12,617 nt of DNA from Acidobacteriota bacterium. GTDB taxonomy: Bacteria > Acidobacteriota > Terriglobia > Terriglobales > Acidobacteriaceae. The position numbers and the translations under genes were made by a program. The stretch covers positions 1-12,617 of the forward strand of contig JAJYSL010000112.1 in assembly GCA_021793595.1 (NCBI GenBank), given 5' to 3'. The notes beneath the pieces were generated by a model. The model worked only from the letters and a program-made list of their open reading frames with translations. It did no database searches and had not been told where the DNA came from. How positions within the stretch are numbered: position 1 is the stretch's first letter; the number at the start of each line of letters is the position of its first letter. Positions 1 to 7,436 of this stretch are shown in pieces.

Positions 1-183
1 CAGACCGCCTTTGGCCCCCGCGGAACCGTCAATATTCTCACTAAGGTGACCACCTGGTGTGCGATTATCTTCGCGATTACGTCCATCTCTTTGACGGTAT
101 TGGTCGCGCGCCAAAGCACAGGCCACTCGGTTTTGCAGGGATTGCAATCGGCGCCGACGCAGAGCACTCCGCACAAGAAGTAG
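1..183 (+). CDS. secG: Preprotein translocase subunit SecG, C-terminal part (5' truncated by window edge)
   Basis: Frame 1 is open from the first base to a TAG at 181-183 and encodes the last 60 residues of a protein. It begins with QTAFGPRGTVN, which matches the conserved SecG segment (S/TxFGxRGxxNxLTK) between its two membrane helices. One hydrophobic helix follows at about fragment residues 19-36 and then a polar Ser/Gln/Pro tail ending in HKK. SecG is the small two-helix subunit of the SecYEG channel in the inner membrane and assists SecA-driven export. The first helix and the start codon lie outside the window. The long polar tail is common in Acidobacteriota-type SecG. The identification rests on one motif plus the topology, so it is good but not certain. 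Confidence 0.78.
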   Translation, partial: QTAFGPRGTVNILTKVTTWCAIIFAITSISLTVLVARQSTGHSVLQGLQSAPTQSTPHKK

Positions 184-305
184 ATGGTTGAGCCACAAGG
201 ACGCAGAATCCAAAGGCGAATGCTGAAATTCGCGTCGATGGAACTAAGTCTCGACTGCGGGTCGCGTTTTGAGCGTGTCCGTCATTCTTCGCTGCTCTTT
301 TGCCT

Positions 306-938
306 ATGATTCACGAGATTTTTCCCGTCGGCCCGCTCGCCTGCAACTGCAGCATTCTCGCGGACGAGACTTCCCTGCGGGCTACGGTCATCGATCCTGG
401 CGCGGACATCGACACAATACTAGCCATCTTGAAAAGACACCACCTGACCGTGGAGCAGATCATCGTTACCCATGCCCACATCGACCATGTAGGCGGCGCA
501 GTGCAGCTCAAACGTCTGACGGGCGCTCCGATCTACATGAATCAGAACGATCTGCCTCTTCTGAAAATGATGGACATGCAAGCGGCATGGTTAGGGGTTC
601 CCGTGCCTGAAGTCACGGCTCCCGATGTCGACGCTTCCGATTTGCTGGCGCTAACCATCGCGGGCGAGCCTGCCCAGGTGCTGCATACACCGGGGCATAC
701 GGAAGGCAGCATTTGCCTGCACCTGCCTAGCCCGCAACTCCTGCTGGCGGGCGATACGCTCTTTGCTGGCTCCATTGGCCTAACAGACCTCCCCGGAGGC
801 GACCTCCGCAAGATCCTGCATTCCCTGAAAGAGCGCCTTCTGCCGCTGCCCGACGCCACACGAGTCATCCCGGGTCATGGACCTGCAACGACGATCGGCG
901 AGGAACGGGAAACAAATCCATTCCTGATCAACTCGTAG
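306..938 (+). CDS. Metallo-beta-lactamase-fold hydrolase, glyoxalase II-like (YcbL/GloB type)
   Basis: The protein of 210 residues is a short single-domain metallo-beta-lactamase-fold hydrolase. From the ATG at 306 the metal ligands are all visible: THAHIDH gives H56, H58, D60 and H61, PGHTEGS gives H131, AGDTLF gives D150 and PGHGP gives H191. This set and the early ACNCSI segment are typical of the YcbL/hydroxyacylglutathione-hydrolase group, which cleaves thioesters with one or two Zn/Fe ions in the cytoplasm. The length fits the short YcbL type, which lacks the C-terminal glutathione-binding domain of classical GloB, so the true substrate is open. An in-frame TTG at 300 could add two residues. 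Neither start has a clear Shine-Dalgarno sequence. The 122 bp between secG and this gene show no recognisable element. Its stop faces the stop of the aminotransferase, 33 bp away. Confidence 0.88.
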   Translation: MIHEIFPVGPLACNCSILADETSLRATVIDPGADIDTILAILKRHHLTVEQIIVTHAHIDHVGGAVQLKRLTGAPIYMNQNDLPLLKMMDMQAAWLGVPVPEVTAPDVDASDLLALTIAGEPAQVLHTPGHTEGSICLHLPSPQLLLAGDTLFAGSIGLTDLPGGDLRKILHSLKERLLPLPDATRVIPGHGPATTIGEERETNPFLINS

Positions 939-971
939 AGTGTGCGGTTGCGTCAGGACGACAACTTCCGC

Positions 972-2162
972 TCAATCGATCGAACTCAGAAGCCGCGTAA
1001 ACCCTTCGGCAAATTCGACTGGTGGCGGCAGCAGGCTGAGAACAATCCATCCGTCCCCATCGAATCCGTAGAAGTGTCCCGGATGCACCACGACTCGTTC
1101 CCGCTCCATCAAACGAATTGCCAACGCATCTCCGCTCATCAAGGCTGGCACTCGCAGGACCGCGTACCATCCGCCCTGAACTTGCAAGCGCGAAACCGCC
1201 GCCGCATCGGCAAGCTGTCGATCTAATTCCGCCAGATTTTGGTGTACCCGCTGCAGGATTTGTTGCTGCACGCCGTGGCGATTCGCCAGTAGATACGGGA
1301 TGGCGTGCTGTACCGGCGCATTCATTGAGAGAAATGTATCGGCAATGACTTCTAACCGATCGGTGGCAGCTTGCAACAACAACTCAGGCCCAAAAATAGC
1401 AATCCATGCCGCCTTCATTTGAGGCAGTCCAGCCACCTTGCTTAGTCCGCTGAGCACATAGGTCAGCACCCGATGTTCTCCCGTCGAAAAACTGGCATGC
1501 GCGTTTTCGCGGGGGTCCGCCGTATCGAATGCGTAATCGAGAAATACCTCATCGACGATCAGCACCAGCCCATGCTCCTCGCACACTCTCTCCAGCGCTT
1601 TTCGTTCCCCCAGGGAAGTAAAATGTCCGGTTGGGTTATTCGGATGCACCACCACTACAGCTCGAGTCCGCGTCGTGATGCGTTCGGTCAGCGCCGCCAT
1701 ATCGATGTGCCAGCCGTGATCATAAAACAGCGGATACGGCACCAGTCGCACATCCTCCAGATCGGCGAGAAAGTCGAACAACGGATAGCTGGGGCGGGCG
1801 ATCAGGACTTCCGCGCCCGGATCGCAATGCAACCGAAACAGATAGCTGTAGGCCTCACTAGTGCTGGTCGTCAAAAAAACTTTCTCGGCTGACATTCGGG
1901 TCGCCGCAGCCTTGACATAGTAGTCGACGACAGCGGCACGTGCAATCGGCAGTCCGCGTGGATCAGGTTCGTATTCCAGACATTCCGGCCGACCCAACTC
2001 GGCGAGGATGCCCGCGCGATCGTACTCGAATCTGCAGGTCGTCGGATTTGAAGCGGTCAGGTCGAAAATCGGCTGCCCGTCCTCGCGCAATCGTTCCAGC
2101 GCCACTGCATATGGCGTCTTTTCAAGGTTCCAGTGGGTACGTCGCGAAAATTCCTGCATCAT
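972..2162 (-). CDS. PLP-dependent class I/II aminotransferase (substrate unknown)
   Basis: This is a full-length fold-type I aminotransferase of 396 residues. Visible landmarks are the PNNPTG loop (N175-G179) that contacts the cofactor, DEVFLDY with D204 (pairs with the pyridine nitrogen) and Y210, and SGLSK with K242 as the Schiff-base lysine. Members of this fold transfer an amino group between amino acids and 2-oxo acids in the cytoplasm. Two positions differ from the aspartate-aminotransferase pattern. The arginine that normally follows the catalytic lysine (SxSKxxxxxGxR) appears to be replaced by lysine K250 in GLPQMKAAW. The C-terminal arginine that normally binds the substrate carboxylate (about V374 in GWIVLS) appears absent. 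The protein therefore belongs to a divergent branch, and no specific substrate can be assigned. Two consecutive ATG codons begin the gene and the upstream GAGATG is a weak ribosome site. It stands alone on the - strand, divergent from the reductase cluster. Confidence 0.9.
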   Translation of the reverse strand: MMQEFSRRTHWNLEKTPYAVALERLREDGQPIFDLTASNPTTCRFEYDRAGILAELGRPECLEYEPDPRGLPIARAAVVDYYVKAAATRMSAEKVFLTTSTSEAYSYLFRLHCDPGAEVLIARPSYPLFDFLADLEDVRLVPYPLFYDHGWHIDMAALTERITTRTRAVVVVHPNNPTGHFTSLGERKALERVCEEHGLVLIVDEVFLDYAFDTADPRENAHASFSTGEHRVLTYVLSGLSKVAGLPQMKAAWIAIFGPELLLQAATDRLEVIADTFLSMNAPVQHAIPYLLANRHGVQQQILQRVHQNLAELDRQLADAAAVSRLQVQGGWYAVLRVPALMSGDALAIRLMERERVVVHPGHFYGFDGDGWIVLSLLPPPVEFAEGFTRLLSSID

Positions 2163-2325
2163 ATTTCACATCTCATGTTGGTTTTGCCGGGCCATGTAGA
2201 AATGGTGCCTGATACAGACTATGCTGGAACCTGGGCCGCGCGGCGGCGCAAATCGTCGTGAGACAATGGCATCATATTCTTGCGCGTTCTGCGCTTAGGT
2301 CGATTCGAACCAGGGAGGAAAACCC
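2163..2325. other. Divergent intergenic region, likely promoters for both directions
   Basis: This 163-bp spacer lies between the start of the minus-strand aminotransferase and the start of the first aldo/keto reductase, so it should hold promoters for both units. I could not find convincing paired -35/-10 boxes on either strand. The only structured element is a GC palindrome, GCCGCGCGGC at 2235-2244, which could be chance in GC-rich DNA. A strong ribosome site, GGGAGGAA at 2313-2320, precedes the ATG at 2326 by 5 bp and settles that start. Confidence 0.4.
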
Positions 2326-3300
2326 ATGGAACGTCGAGATTTCATCAAGCAAGGTACATTCGCAGCCATCGCTGCCAGCAGCGGGAGCCTTTCTCAATCT
2401 TGGGCAGAATCCGGATCTGTAAAGAATTCCGACCCGATTGCTCGCCGGCGTCTGGGCAAGACAGACGTCCATCTTTCCATCATTGGCATGGGCGGCATTG
2501 TGGTGATGAACAGCACTCCCGCGGCTTCTAAAAGCATTGTTGCGGAAGCGGTCGACCGCGGCATCAATTATTTTGACGTAGCCCCCAGTTATGGTGATGC
2601 ACAACAACTTCTCGGCCCCGCACTGGCGCCCTATCGTGAAAAAAGCTTTCTTGCTTGCAAGACAGGTAGGCGCGACAAGGCCGGGTCGCGAGCGGCCCTG
2701 GAAGAATCACTCCAGATGCTCAAGACAGACCACCTCGATCTCTACCAGTTTCACGCGCTCACCAAGATGGCGGAACTAGATCAGGTGCTGGGACCAGGCG
2801 GCGCCATGGAAACCTTTGAGGCGGCGCGCAAAGAAGGAAAAATTCGCTTCATCGGCTTTTCCGCACATTCAGTAGAAACCGCTGTGGCGGCGATGGACAG
2901 GTATCCATTTGACACAGTTCTCTTCCCCATCAACTGGGTGCTGGTGTCGCAGGCGAATTTCGGACCCACGGTAATCCAGAAGGCACAGGAAAAAGGTGTT
3001 GGCATGCTGGCCATCAAGAGCATGGCAAAGACAGTGTGGCCAGCTTCGCAGAGGGAAAATCATCCGCACCCCAAGTGCTGGTATGAGCCCGCGAATTTTC
3101 CGCACGAGGCTGCGCAGGGCCTGCGATATACGTTAGGCCACCCCATCACAGCTGCCATACCTCCCGGCGACGAAGCGTACTTCCGCCTGGCCATGGATGT
3201 TGCGCAAAACTACAAGCCGCTCGATTCCCAGGAAGAGCATGCGCTCTTAAGCAATGCATCTGGCGTGGAACCGATCTTTCACCGTGGAAACGACGTGTAG
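2326..3300 (+). CDS. Tat-exported aldo/keto reductase, first of two tandem paralogues
   Basis: The protein has 324 residues. Its N-terminus reads MERRDFIKQG, a twin-arginine motif (R3-R4) followed by a mildly hydrophobic Ala/Ser stretch, so export in folded form by Tat is predicted. From about residue 37 a (beta/alpha)8 aldo/keto reductase barrel begins (RRLGKTDVHLS). The catalytic tetrad is intact: D84 and Y89 in FDVAPSYG, K112 in ACKTG and H143 in YQFHAL. Family members reduce aldehydes or ketones, or oxidise alcohols and sugars, with NADP(H). A Tat-exported member would have to carry its nucleotide out already bound, as known for periplasmic glucose-fructose oxidoreductase, or anchor at the membrane. 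The start is fixed by GGGAGGAA 5 bp upstream. The gene is followed 71 bp later by a paralogue and heads the same-strand run that includes the lar genes. The substrate cannot be told from the sequence. Confidence 0.9.
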   Translation: MERRDFIKQGTFAAIAASSGSLSQSWAESGSVKNSDPIARRRLGKTDVHLSIIGMGGIVVMNSTPAASKSIVAEAVDRGINYFDVAPSYGDAQQLLGPALAPYREKSFLACKTGRRDKAGSRAALEESLQMLKTDHLDLYQFHALTKMAELDQVLGPGGAMETFEAARKEGKIRFIGFSAHSVETAVAAMDRYPFDTVLFPINWVLVSQANFGPTVIQKAQEKGVGMLAIKSMAKTVWPASQRENHPHPKCWYEPANFPHEAAQGLRYTLGHPITAAIPPGDEAYFRLAMDVAQNYKPLDSQEEHALLSNASGVEPIFHRGNDV

Positions 3301-3371
3301 TTTCTAGGTCACGGACGCATCGCTCAGTCCATGAGATTTTTCAGGACGATGACAGATCTGGAGATAGAAAC

Positions 3372-4370
3372 ATGAAGCGTCGCGAATTCATCAAGACCGC
3401 TGCAGCGACGGCTGCGGTATCTGCCATCGCGACTCCCTTGAGATCTGGATTTGCGGAAACTAAGGATGGCATTTCGTATCGTATCCTTGGCCATACCGGT
3501 GAAAGGCTTTCGATGGTCGGGGTCGGAGGCCATCATATTGGTCGTCCGACGGTACCGGAGGCAATCGGTATTCGGATCATACGAACAGCGCTCGACAATG
3601 GAGTCAATTTTCTCGACAACGCGTGGGACTACAACGACGGCGTCAGCGAAATTCGAATGGGCAAAGCCCTCCGCGATGGCTACAGGCATAAAGCCTTTTT
3701 GATGACAAAAATCGACGGCCGTACAAAGCAGGCTGCCACGCAGCAGATGGAAGAGTCTCTGCGCCGCTTGCAAACCGACCATATAGATCTATTGCAGATC
3801 CACGAAATCATTCGGATGAACGATCCGGAGCGAGTCTTCGCGCCCGGAGGATGCATGGAAGCTTTGCTGGCCGCAAGGCAAGCTGGCAAGATTCGGTACA
3901 TTGGATTTACAGGCCACAAAAGCCCAGAGATGCATCTCCACATGCTGAACGTCGCGTTCAAGCACAACTTTACCTTCGATGCAGTGCAGATGCCGCTAAA
4001 TGTCATGGATGCGCACTTTGAAAGTTTCCAAAAACTTGTGTTACCCGTGCTAAAAAAACATAATATTGGCGCACTGGGCATGAAACCCATGGGCGATGCA
4101 ATCATTTTGCAAAGCAATACGGCAACGCCCGTCGAATGTCTACAGTACGCGATGAATTTGCCAGTCACCACCGTCATCACCGGTTGCGATAGCATGAAGA
4201 TCCTCAATCAGGCGTTGAATACGGCGCGCACTTTCAGGCCGTTAAGCCATGCAGAGGTCGCCGCCATTCTTGGGAAAACTGCGACGGTTGCCCAGAATGG
4301 CCAGTTTGAGGAATACAAGACGACCCACCATTTTGACGGGACATACCAGAATCCGAGATGGTTGGGATAG
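3372..4370 (+). CDS. Tat-exported aldo/keto reductase, second of two tandem paralogues
   Basis: The protein of 332 residues begins MKRREFIKTA, a twin-arginine motif (R3-R4), followed by an Ala-rich segment to about residue 28. It then enters the aldo/keto reductase barrel (YRILGHTGERLS). Tetrad residues are D82 and Y87 in LDNAWDYND, K113 in MTKIDG and H144 in LQIHE. It shares with its upstream neighbour the stretches TDHxDLxQxH, APGG/GPGG-x-ME and GKIRxIGF, so the pair probably arose by duplication, although the C-terminal parts have diverged strongly. A ribosome site, GGAGA at 3360-3364, lies 7 bp before the ATG. The stop is only 7 bp before the chosen larE start, which argues for co-transcription and possibly translational coupling with nickel-pincer cofactor synthesis. 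The reaction is presumably NAD(P)-linked carbonyl or sugar redox chemistry, with substrate unknown. Confidence 0.9.
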   Translation: MKRREFIKTAAATAAVSAIATPLRSGFAETKDGISYRILGHTGERLSMVGVGGHHIGRPTVPEAIGIRIIRTALDNGVNFLDNAWDYNDGVSEIRMGKALRDGYRHKAFLMTKIDGRTKQAATQQMEESLRRLQTDHIDLLQIHEIIRMNDPERVFAPGGCMEALLAARQAGKIRYIGFTGHKSPEMHLHMLNVAFKHNFTFDAVQMPLNVMDAHFESFQKLVLPVLKKHNIGALGMKPMGDAIILQSNTATPVECLQYAMNLPVTTVITGCDSMKILNQALNTARTFRPLSHAEVAAILGKTATVAQNGQFEEYKTTHHFDGTYQNPRWLG

Positions 4371-4377
4371 GTTAAAA

Positions 4378-5232
4378 ATGGGAATTGAAGCTGCTATGGA
4401 ACTTTCGCAGAAACAGTCGCAGCTCGAAGATCGTCTCGTTGAGTTAGGCAGCGTCCTGGTCGCCTATTCCGGCGGTATCGACTCGGCCTATCTTGCATAC
4501 ACGGCAAATCGGGTTCTGGGCGACAACATGCTGGCCGTCCTCGCCGACTCCGCCAGCCTCTCACGCGCGCACTTTGCGGATGCCTTGCGTTTTGCCGAGG
4601 AACATTCCATTCCGATTCAGGTTCTGTCGACTGCGGAACTCGACGACCCTGAATATGTGAAGAACGACGCGACTCGCTGCTTCCATTGCAAAGACGAACT
4701 TTTTTCAGTCATGGAAAAAGCGCATCAAGGCTCTAGATTTCAACATTTGGCCTACGGGATGAACGTCGATGATCGCGGCGAGTACCGGCCGGGTCAGCAA
4801 GCGGCAAAGGCGCACGGCGTGCTGGCTCCGTTGGCAGAGGCTGGACTGACGAAGCAGGATATCCGCACTTTGGCGCTGCAGGCAGGATTGCGCATCTGGG
4901 ACAAACCGGCGTCAGCCTGTCTTTCTTCGCGTGTCGAATATGGACGCCCGGTGACCCGAGAAGTATTGCAGCAGGTAGAAGACGGCGAAGCGTTATTGCA
5001 TCAGATGGGATTTAGGCAATTCCGCGTGCGCTATCACGGGGAGATGGTCCGGATTGAAATTACCCGCGAAGAAATGCCGCGCGCGCTAAACATGGAAACT
5101 CTGGATCGTATGACGTCCGGGTTCCGCGGACTGGGCTTCAAATACGTGACGCTGGACTGCGAGGGTTATCGTTCCGGCTCTATGAATGCCGTCCTTCCAG
5201 TGGAGGCCATTCGTTCCGTCAATCTGCATTAG
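4378..5232 (+). CDS. larE: LarE, ATP-dependent sulfur transferase for nickel-pincer nucleotide synthesis
   Basis: LarE adenylates the pyridinium-3,5-biscarboxylate mononucleotide made by LarB and converts its two carboxylates to thiocarboxylates. The protein (284 residues from ATG 4378) has the PP-loop ATPase motif SGGIDS at 31-36, followed by the LarE-specific segments RCFHCKDELF (C101, C104), YGMNVDD (126-132) and KPASACLSSR (C181). In the Lactiplantibacillus enzyme the cysteine matching C181 gives up its own sulfur. Here two extra cysteines accompany it, the pattern expected of [4Fe-4S] LarE enzymes that pass on a cluster-bound sulfur instead. Start choice: ATG 4378 has AGG 6 bp upstream. 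ATG 4396 would give 278 residues, closer to the usual length of about 276, and put the cysteine at 175. The reading frame extends upstream inside the reductase gene, but that part is not LarE-like. larC follows after 60 bp. Confidence 0.93.
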   Translation: MGIEAAMELSQKQSQLEDRLVELGSVLVAYSGGIDSAYLAYTANRVLGDNMLAVLADSASLSRAHFADALRFAEEHSIPIQVLSTAELDDPEYVKNDATRCFHCKDELFSVMEKAHQGSRFQHLAYGMNVDDRGEYRPGQQAAKAHGVLAPLAEAGLTKQDIRTLALQAGLRIWDKPASACLSSRVEYGRPVTREVLQQVEDGEALLHQMGFRQFRVRYHGEMVRIEITREEMPRALNMETLDRMTSGFRGLGFKYVTLDCEGYRSGSMNAVLPVEAIRSVNLH

Positions 5233-5292
5233 ACTTGTCACATCTGCTATTGATCGCACTACACCAGCGGCAGCCTTGGATCTTTAGACCTT

Positions 5293-6531
5293 ATGCGAGT
5301 TGCTTATCTTGAATGCTTTGCCGGAATCAGCGGCGACATGTTTCTGGGTGCGCTCGTCGATGCCGGCGTCGATCCAGAGTTACTTCATGATGCAGTCGCC
5401 TCCTTGAACGTCGGCGCGACTCTTGAAATTGAAAAAGTAGATCGCAGCGGAATCAACGCCAGCAAAGTCCGCGTTCTGGTCGCTGGCGCCAATGCGGAAG
5501 CCGCAGCCAACTCCGCGCATACGCATCATCATTCTCATCACGAACACCATCACCACGGCCGATCGCTCAGCGTCATTCGCGCGATGATCGAGAACGCCCC
5601 GCTGGCTGCGGCGGCCAAGGCATCAGCAATCCGGGCTTTCGAGTTACTAGGGGAATCGGAGTCGAAGATTCACAATGTTCCCATTGAGAGTATCCATTTC
5701 CATGAAGTCGGCGCGGTCGATTCCATTGTGGACATCGTGGCAGGCGCCGTGGGTACGCACGCGCTCAACGTTGACTCATGGATCTGCTCGCCACTGAATG
5801 TGGGAGGTGGCACGGTGGAGTGCGCGCATGGCAACTTCCCTGTTCCCGCACCCGCGACGATGGATCTACTGCAGGGAGTGCCGACTTATTCCTCTGGCAT
5901 CCAGATGGAGTTGGTCACGCCCACTGGCGCCGCCCTGGTTCGCGCGCTGAATTGCACGTTCGGCCCGGCGCCCTCGATGCGCGTCGACAAAATCGGATAT
6001 GGAGCGGGTTCGCGCAATCCGAAACGCTTTCCCAATGTCGTGCGTCTCAGCCTTGGCGATGCCGGGGAAGTCACATCGATAGCTGGAGACACGGTCGTCG
6101 TGATGGAAACCGCGGTAGACGACCTGAACCCTCAGTTGCTGGGCAATTTCACAGAGCGCGCCTTGCAGTCTGGAGCTCTCGACGTGATGTGTTCGGCCGT
6201 GCACATGAAGAAAAACAGGCTGGCGATGCTGATTACGATTTTGTGCGATCGTGCGCACGTCGAGCTGCTGCAGCAACTTCTGTTTCGCGAGACCAGCACG
6301 CTGGGAGTGCGAATTCGCGAGGAGCGGCGAACCTGCCTCGATCGCAAATTCGTCAACGTACAAACCCCGTGGGGCGAAATCAGAATCAAGATCGGTTTGC
6401 TGAATGGAGTTGAAGTGAATGCGGCGCCCGAGTATGAAGATTGCCGGCGTTGCGCCGCGGAACATTCAGTCCCGCTCAAGTTGGTCATGCAGTCCGCGCT
6501 CGCGATCTACCAAACTACGCCGCATCCATAA
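5293..6531 (+). CDS. larC: LarC, CTP-dependent nickel insertase of nickel-pincer nucleotide synthesis
   Basis: LarC catalyses the last step, CTP-dependent insertion of nickel into the bis-thiocarboxylated pyridinium nucleotide, forming Ni-S and Ni-C bonds. The 412-residue protein opens with the family signature ECFAGISGDMFLGAL (7-21). A histidine-rich linker follows at 76-88 (10 His in 13 residues), as in many nickel-handling proteins. Other LarC landmarks are HFHEVGAVDSIVDI (135-148), the segment SPLNVGGGTV (166-175) and ELVTPTGAAL (206-215). The C-terminal half from about 265 (VVVMETAVDDLNPQLLG) is the LarC2-like catalytic domain. In Lactiplantibacillus the two halves are joined by a programmed frameshift, whereas here they are one continuous frame. 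There is no strong ribosome site (GGA at 5278-5280, 12 bp away), so expression may depend on coupling or be modest. It lies between larE and larB. Confidence 0.95.
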   Translation: MRVAYLECFAGISGDMFLGALVDAGVDPELLHDAVASLNVGATLEIEKVDRSGINASKVRVLVAGANAEAAANSAHTHHHSHHEHHHHGRSLSVIRAMIENAPLAAAAKASAIRAFELLGESESKIHNVPIESIHFHEVGAVDSIVDIVAGAVGTHALNVDSWICSPLNVGGGTVECAHGNFPVPAPATMDLLQGVPTYSSGIQMELVTPTGAALVRALNCTFGPAPSMRVDKIGYGAGSRNPKRFPNVVRLSLGDAGEVTSIAGDTVVVMETAVDDLNPQLLGNFTERALQSGALDVMCSAVHMKKNRLAMLITILCDRAHVELLQQLLFRETSTLGVRIREERRTCLDRKFVNVQTPWGEIRIKIGLLNGVEVNAAPEYEDCRRCAAEHSVPLKLVMQSALAIYQTTPHP

Positions 6532-6551
6532 CTGAGGAAGAGCGAACGACC

Positions 6552-7313
6552 ATGGATCCAGACACGCTAATGCGCCTGCTCGAAGACGTCCAGAAGGGAA
6601 CCGTGTCGCCGCAGACTGCTTCGGCGAAGCTCGCGCGCCTTCCGTTTGAGGACATCGGCTTTGCCAAGGTCGATCATCACCGGTCGCTTCGGACCGGGCT
6701 ACCGGAAGTTATCCTGGCCTCCGGTAAAACGCCGGAACACGTGGCTGAAATTTTTGCGCTCATCGCTGCCAGCGGTGTAGAAGTGCTTGCCACTCGCGCC
6801 GATGCTCCCACATTCCACGCGGTGCAGCAGCACGTGCCCGCCGCAAAGTATTTTCCAGTTCCGCGCGTCATCGCACTGCGCCAAAAGGAAAAGAAAACTG
6901 ACCCGAATCAACCGCGCATCGCCGTCGTATGTGCGGGTACAAGCGATATTCCAGTGGCTGAAGAGGCCGCTGTGACCATCGATGTTTTCGGAGGAGAGGT
7001 TGACAGGTTTTACGATGTCGGCGTCGCCGGACTGCATCGTTTGCTGGCCCATCGTGAGGCGCTGCAGCAGGCGCGTGTGATTATTGTCTGCGCGGGGATG
7101 GAAGGCGCTCTGCCCAGCGTGGTGGGAGGACTCGTCAGTGTGCCGGTGATTGCGGTGCCCACCAGCATTGGCTATGGCGCCTCGTTTCACGGTTTGGCGG
7201 CGCTGCTGGGAATGCTGAACTCCTGTTCTCCCAACGTCACTGTCGTCAATATCGACAATGGTTTTGGCGCGGCATATGTCGCGACCATGATTTGCCGCGG
7301 TCCGGTGAAATAG
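6552..7313 (+). CDS. larB: LarB, NaAD carboxylase/hydrolase of nickel-pincer nucleotide synthesis
   Basis: LarB starts the pathway: it carboxylates the pyridinium ring of nicotinic acid adenine dinucleotide at C5 and hydrolyses the phosphoanhydride, giving the biscarboxylate mononucleotide. The protein has 253 residues (family about 250). An N-terminal helical part (1-45) is followed by a PurE/AIR-carboxylase-like domain with CAGTSDIPVAEEA (127-139), CAGMEGALPSVVGGL (180-194) and PTSIGYGAS (203-211). C225 in LGMLNSCSPN corresponds to the cysteine reported to attack the nicotinate ring in the Lactiplantibacillus enzyme (C221 there), and E184 sits at the matching 4-residue offset. The start at 6552 is chosen because GAGGAAG at 6534-6540 lies upstream and the product matches family length. 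The open frame further upstream lies inside larC. The gap to larC is 20 bp, so the genes are almost certainly co-transcribed. Confidence 0.95.
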   Translation: MDPDTLMRLLEDVQKGTVSPQTASAKLARLPFEDIGFAKVDHHRSLRTGLPEVILASGKTPEHVAEIFALIAASGVEVLATRADAPTFHAVQQHVPAAKYFPVPRVIALRQKEKKTDPNQPRIAVVCAGTSDIPVAEEAAVTIDVFGGEVDRFYDVGVAGLHRLLAHREALQQARVIIVCAGMEGALPSVVGGLVSVPVIAVPTSIGYGASFHGLAALLGMLNSCSPNVTVVNIDNGFGAAYVATMICRGPVK

Positions 7314-7436
7314 GCTAGCAGCCGTGCACGCCGGATCCGCTCACCGCAGCCCACTGCATCATTGCGCACGCGGCCGGTCAGGGTTGGCTCTCCGCAACGG
7401 GAGTCGCCCGCAGTACCGTGATAACCTTCTGTTGCC

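Noticed and set aside
2235..2244. GCCGCGCGGC palindrome in the divergent spacer
   Set aside because: A pure-GC 10-mer is expected fairly often in GC-rich DNA, and it has no promoter elements placed around it that would make it an operator.
4249..4377. Extended N-terminus for larE overlapping the second reductase
   Set aside because: The extra 43 residues are basic, lie inside the reductase coding sequence and have no LarE similarity. Starts at 4378 or 4396 give the family length.
5866..6465. 199-residue open frame on the - strand inside larC
   Set aside because: It lies wholly within the conserved LarC frame and shows no family motif.
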